Shown: one piece after another, positions 62,442 to 64,000 of the stretch
Layout of the letters: each line of letters opens with the position of its first letter
Numbering within the stretch: the first letter of the stretch is position 1
Source: Zavarzinia marina
GTDB taxonomy: Bacteria > Pseudomonadota > Alphaproteobacteria > Zavarziniales > Zavarziniaceae
Assembly (NCBI RefSeq): GCF_021568905.1
Contig: NZ_JAKGSB010000001.1
Span: 558,001-622,000 of the forward strand
Length of the DNA stretch: 64,000 nucleotides
Direction of reading: 5' to 3'
Program-made: the position numbers and the translations under genes
The notes under the pieces: model-generated
What the model was told of the DNA's origin: nothing
The model's input: only the letters and a program-made list of their open reading frames with translations
Database searches by the model: none

Positions 62442-63282
62442 CCAGGCGCCGTCGGCGCCGCCGAAACTGGCCATCGTCGCCGGCGGCGGCGACCTGCCGG
62501 TCCGTCTCGTCGAGGCGTGCCGGCGCCAGGGCCGGGACTTTCATGTCTTCGGCCTGGTTGGATCGGCCGAACCGCGTCCGTCGGACGGTATCGCGGACGA
62601 TTGGCTCTCCATCGGCTCCGTCGGCCTGCTGCTGAGCCGGCTGCGCGCCACGGGCTGCCGCCAGGTGGTCATGGCGGGCAATGTCGCCCGGCCGGATTTC
62701 GCCCGCCTGCGCCTCGACTGGAAGGGCCTGCGCGTGCTGCCCCGGGTGCTGACCGCGGCGCGGCGCGGCGACGACAGCCTGTTGCGCTGCCTCGTCACCA
62801 TCTTCGAGGAGGAAGGTTTCACCGTGATCGGCGCCGATGCCGTGCTCGACGCCGGCCATCTGCTGGACGAGGGGCCACTCGGCGCGGTTCTGATGGACGA
62901 GGCGGCGACGGCCGATCTCGAGCGGGCGATCGAAGTCGTCGAGGCGCTGGGCCGGGTCGACGTCGGCCAGGGGGCCGTGGTCGCCGACGGTAATGTGCTG
63001 GCGGTCGAAGCCGTCGAGGGGACGGACCGGATGCTGGCCCGGGTCGCCGATCTGCGGGCGGGCTGGAGCCGGCGGGCCGGTCTTCTCCTGAAACTGCCGA
63101 AGCCGCAGCAGGAACGCCGTGTCGACCTGCCGGTGATCGGCGTCGCCACGGTCGAGGGCGTGGCCGCCGCGGGTCTTGCCGGCATCGCCGGGGCCGCCGG
63201 CGCGACCCTGGTGATGGATCGCCAGGCGGTCGCCGCGCGGGCCGACGCTCTCGGTGTCTTCGTCGTCGGAATCGCGCGATGA
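62428..63282 (+). CDS. lpxI: UDP-2,3-diacylglucosamine pyrophosphatase LpxI
   Basis: A 284-residue enzyme, fourth step of lipid A, using the LpxI route of alphaproteobacteria rather than the LpxH metallophosphatase. IVAGGGDLPVRLVEACR at the start and DEAATADLERAIEVVEALGRVDVGQGAVVADG in the C-terminal half fit the DUF1009/LpxI family. The start GTG 62428 overlaps lpxA by 14 bases; GTG 62434 is equally possible. Confidence 0.93.
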   Translation: MAVPDQAPSAPPKLAIVAGGGDLPVRLVEACRRQGRDFHVFGLVGSAEPRPSDGIADDWLSIGSVGLLLSRLRATGCRQVVMAGNVARPDFARLRLDWKGLRVLPRVLTAARRGDDSLLRCLVTIFEEEGFTVIGADAVLDAGHLLDEGPLGAVLMDEAATADLERAIEVVEALGRVDVGQGAVVADGNVLAVEAVEGTDRMLARVADLRAGWSRRAGLLLKLPKPQQERRVDLPVIGVATVEGVAAAGLAGIAGAAGATLVMDRQAVAARADALGVFVVGIAR

Positions 63283-64000
63283 CCTCCGACCTTCCCGCTC
63301 TTGATCCGCCGGCTTCGGCGCCGCTTCACGTCTACATCATCGCGGGCGAACCGTCGGGCGATGCCCTGGGGGCCCGTCTGATGGCCGCCCTGAAACGCGA
63401 GACCGGGGGCCATGTGCGCTTCTCCGGGATCGGCGGTGCCCTGATGGCGGGGGAGGGGCTGAACAGCTCGTTCCCCATGGCCGAACTGACCCTCCTCGGC
63501 GTCATGGAAGTCCTGCCCAAGGCCGCCCATGTCCTGCGCCGTGTGCGCGAGACGGCGGCGGAGATCCTGGCGCTTCGCCCCGACGTGGTGGTGACCGTGG
63601 ATGCGCCCGCTTTCGCCTTCAGGACCGGCAAGAAGATCAGGGGCAGCGGCATTCCCCATGTCCATTACGTGGCGCCCACGGTCTGGGCCTGGCGTCCGCG
63701 CCGGGCCAAGATGGTGGCGGGCTTTCTCACCCATCTGCTGGCGCTGTTTCCCTTCGAGCCGCCCTATTTCGAGGTTCACGGCCTCGCCACCACGTTCGTC
63801 GGCCATTCCGTGGTCGAGGGCGTGGAGAATGTCGCTTCCATGCGCGCGGCGGGCGAGGCGCTGCGGCTGCGCCTCGGCATCGCGCCGGAACGCCCGATCC
63901 TGGTCGTGCTGCCCGGCAGCCGCTCCAGCGAGGTCCGGCACCTGGCGCCGGTCTTCGGCGAAACCCTGGGCCTTCTGGCCGACAAGGGCGTCGGATTCGA
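63279..64000 (+). CDS. lpxB: Lipid-A-disaccharide synthase (3' end outside window)
   Basis: The first 240 residues of a GT19 glycosyltransferase that joins lipid X to UDP-2,3-diacylglucosamine. The start ATG 63279 overlaps the lpxI stop (ATGA). Motifs YIIAGEPSGDALGARLM, VTVDAPAFAFR and HYVAPTVWAWRPRRAK are typical, and VLPGSRSSEVRHLAP opens the donor-binding domain. The frame is open to the last base, so the gene continues beyond the window. Confidence 0.95.
   Translation, partial: MTSDLPALDPPASAPLHVYIIAGEPSGDALGARLMAALKRETGGHVRFSGIGGALMAGEGLNSSFPMAELTLLGVMEVLPKAAHVLRRVRETAAEILALRPDVVVTVDAPAFAFRTGKKIRGSGIPHVHYVAPTVWAWRPRRAKMVAGFLTHLLALFPFEPPYFEVHGLATTFVGHSVVEGVENVASMRAAGEALRLRLGIAPERPILVVLPGSRSSEVRHLAPVFGETLGLLADKGVGF

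Overview
The window is a continuous stretch of GC-rich, densely packed chromosome from an alphaproteobacterium. The evidence for this is a glnB-glnA order with a sigma-54 promoter, a complete 14-gene nuo operon with split nuoC and nuoD, a short prolyl-tRNA synthetase without an editing domain, ribonuclease J, and the tig-clpP-clpX-lon-hup order. The rpsB-tsf-pyrH-frr-uppS-cdsA-dxr-rseP-bamA-skp-lpxD-fabZ-lpxA-lpxI-lpxB series points the same way. The genus cannot be fixed from the sequence alone; a Rhodospirillales-like lineage is plausible. No prophage, insertion sequence or CRISPR array was seen.

Layout. 1-2.3 kb: a PhoU-like (DUF47-type) protein coupled to a pyruvate-phosphate-dikinase-like protein that lacks the C-terminal domain. 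2.3-4.2 kb: glnB-glnA on the minus strand, nitrogen regulated. 4.4-10.4 kb: an aminotransferase, tRNA-His, a cytoplasmic GH5 glycosidase, a CorA/ZntB transporter, and three overlapping genes (unknown 109-aa protein, histidine phosphatase, NAD(P)HX repair enzyme). 10.5-17.5 kb: tRNA-Leu and the proteostasis block tig, clpP, clpX, lon, hup. 17.6-20.2 kb: tRNA-Val and two near-identical tRNA-Asp units flanking a GyrI-like gene, then an emopamil-binding-protein-like membrane protein with a TetR regulator and a 35-bp inverted repeat over its promoter. 20.6-34.9 kb: nuoA-N, with an extra 51-codon membrane-peptide ORF between nuoG and nuoH. 34.9-37.8 kb: birA, rnj and a small membrane protein. 37.8-38.4 kb: an unexplained gene-free interval. 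38.4-45.8 kb: proS, lolC, lolD, a palindromic repeat, dnaE and a putative nuclease-fold protein. 45.9-49.7 kb: an accessory island of a LysE exporter, a nitrilase with a divergent AraC regulator, and a ketopantoate-reductase-like gene. 49.9-64 kb: translation, isoprenoid, phospholipid, outer-membrane assembly and lipid A genes; lpxB runs off the window end.

How it works together. Most of the window is core physiology: ammonia assimilation, protein quality control, complex I, lipoprotein export, replication, and envelope biogenesis feeding BamA and lipid A. Start and stop codons often overlap (ATGA, TTGA), so translational coupling is the main organising device. Rare starts (TTG for nuoE, rnj, frr and lpxA; GTG for hup, nuoJ, bamA and lpxI) occur mostly at such junctions. 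The less ordinary material lies at 1-2.3, 8-10.4, 12.8-13.2, 17.8-20.6, 27.3, 37.8-38.4, 41.7, 45.3 and 46.5-49.7 kb.
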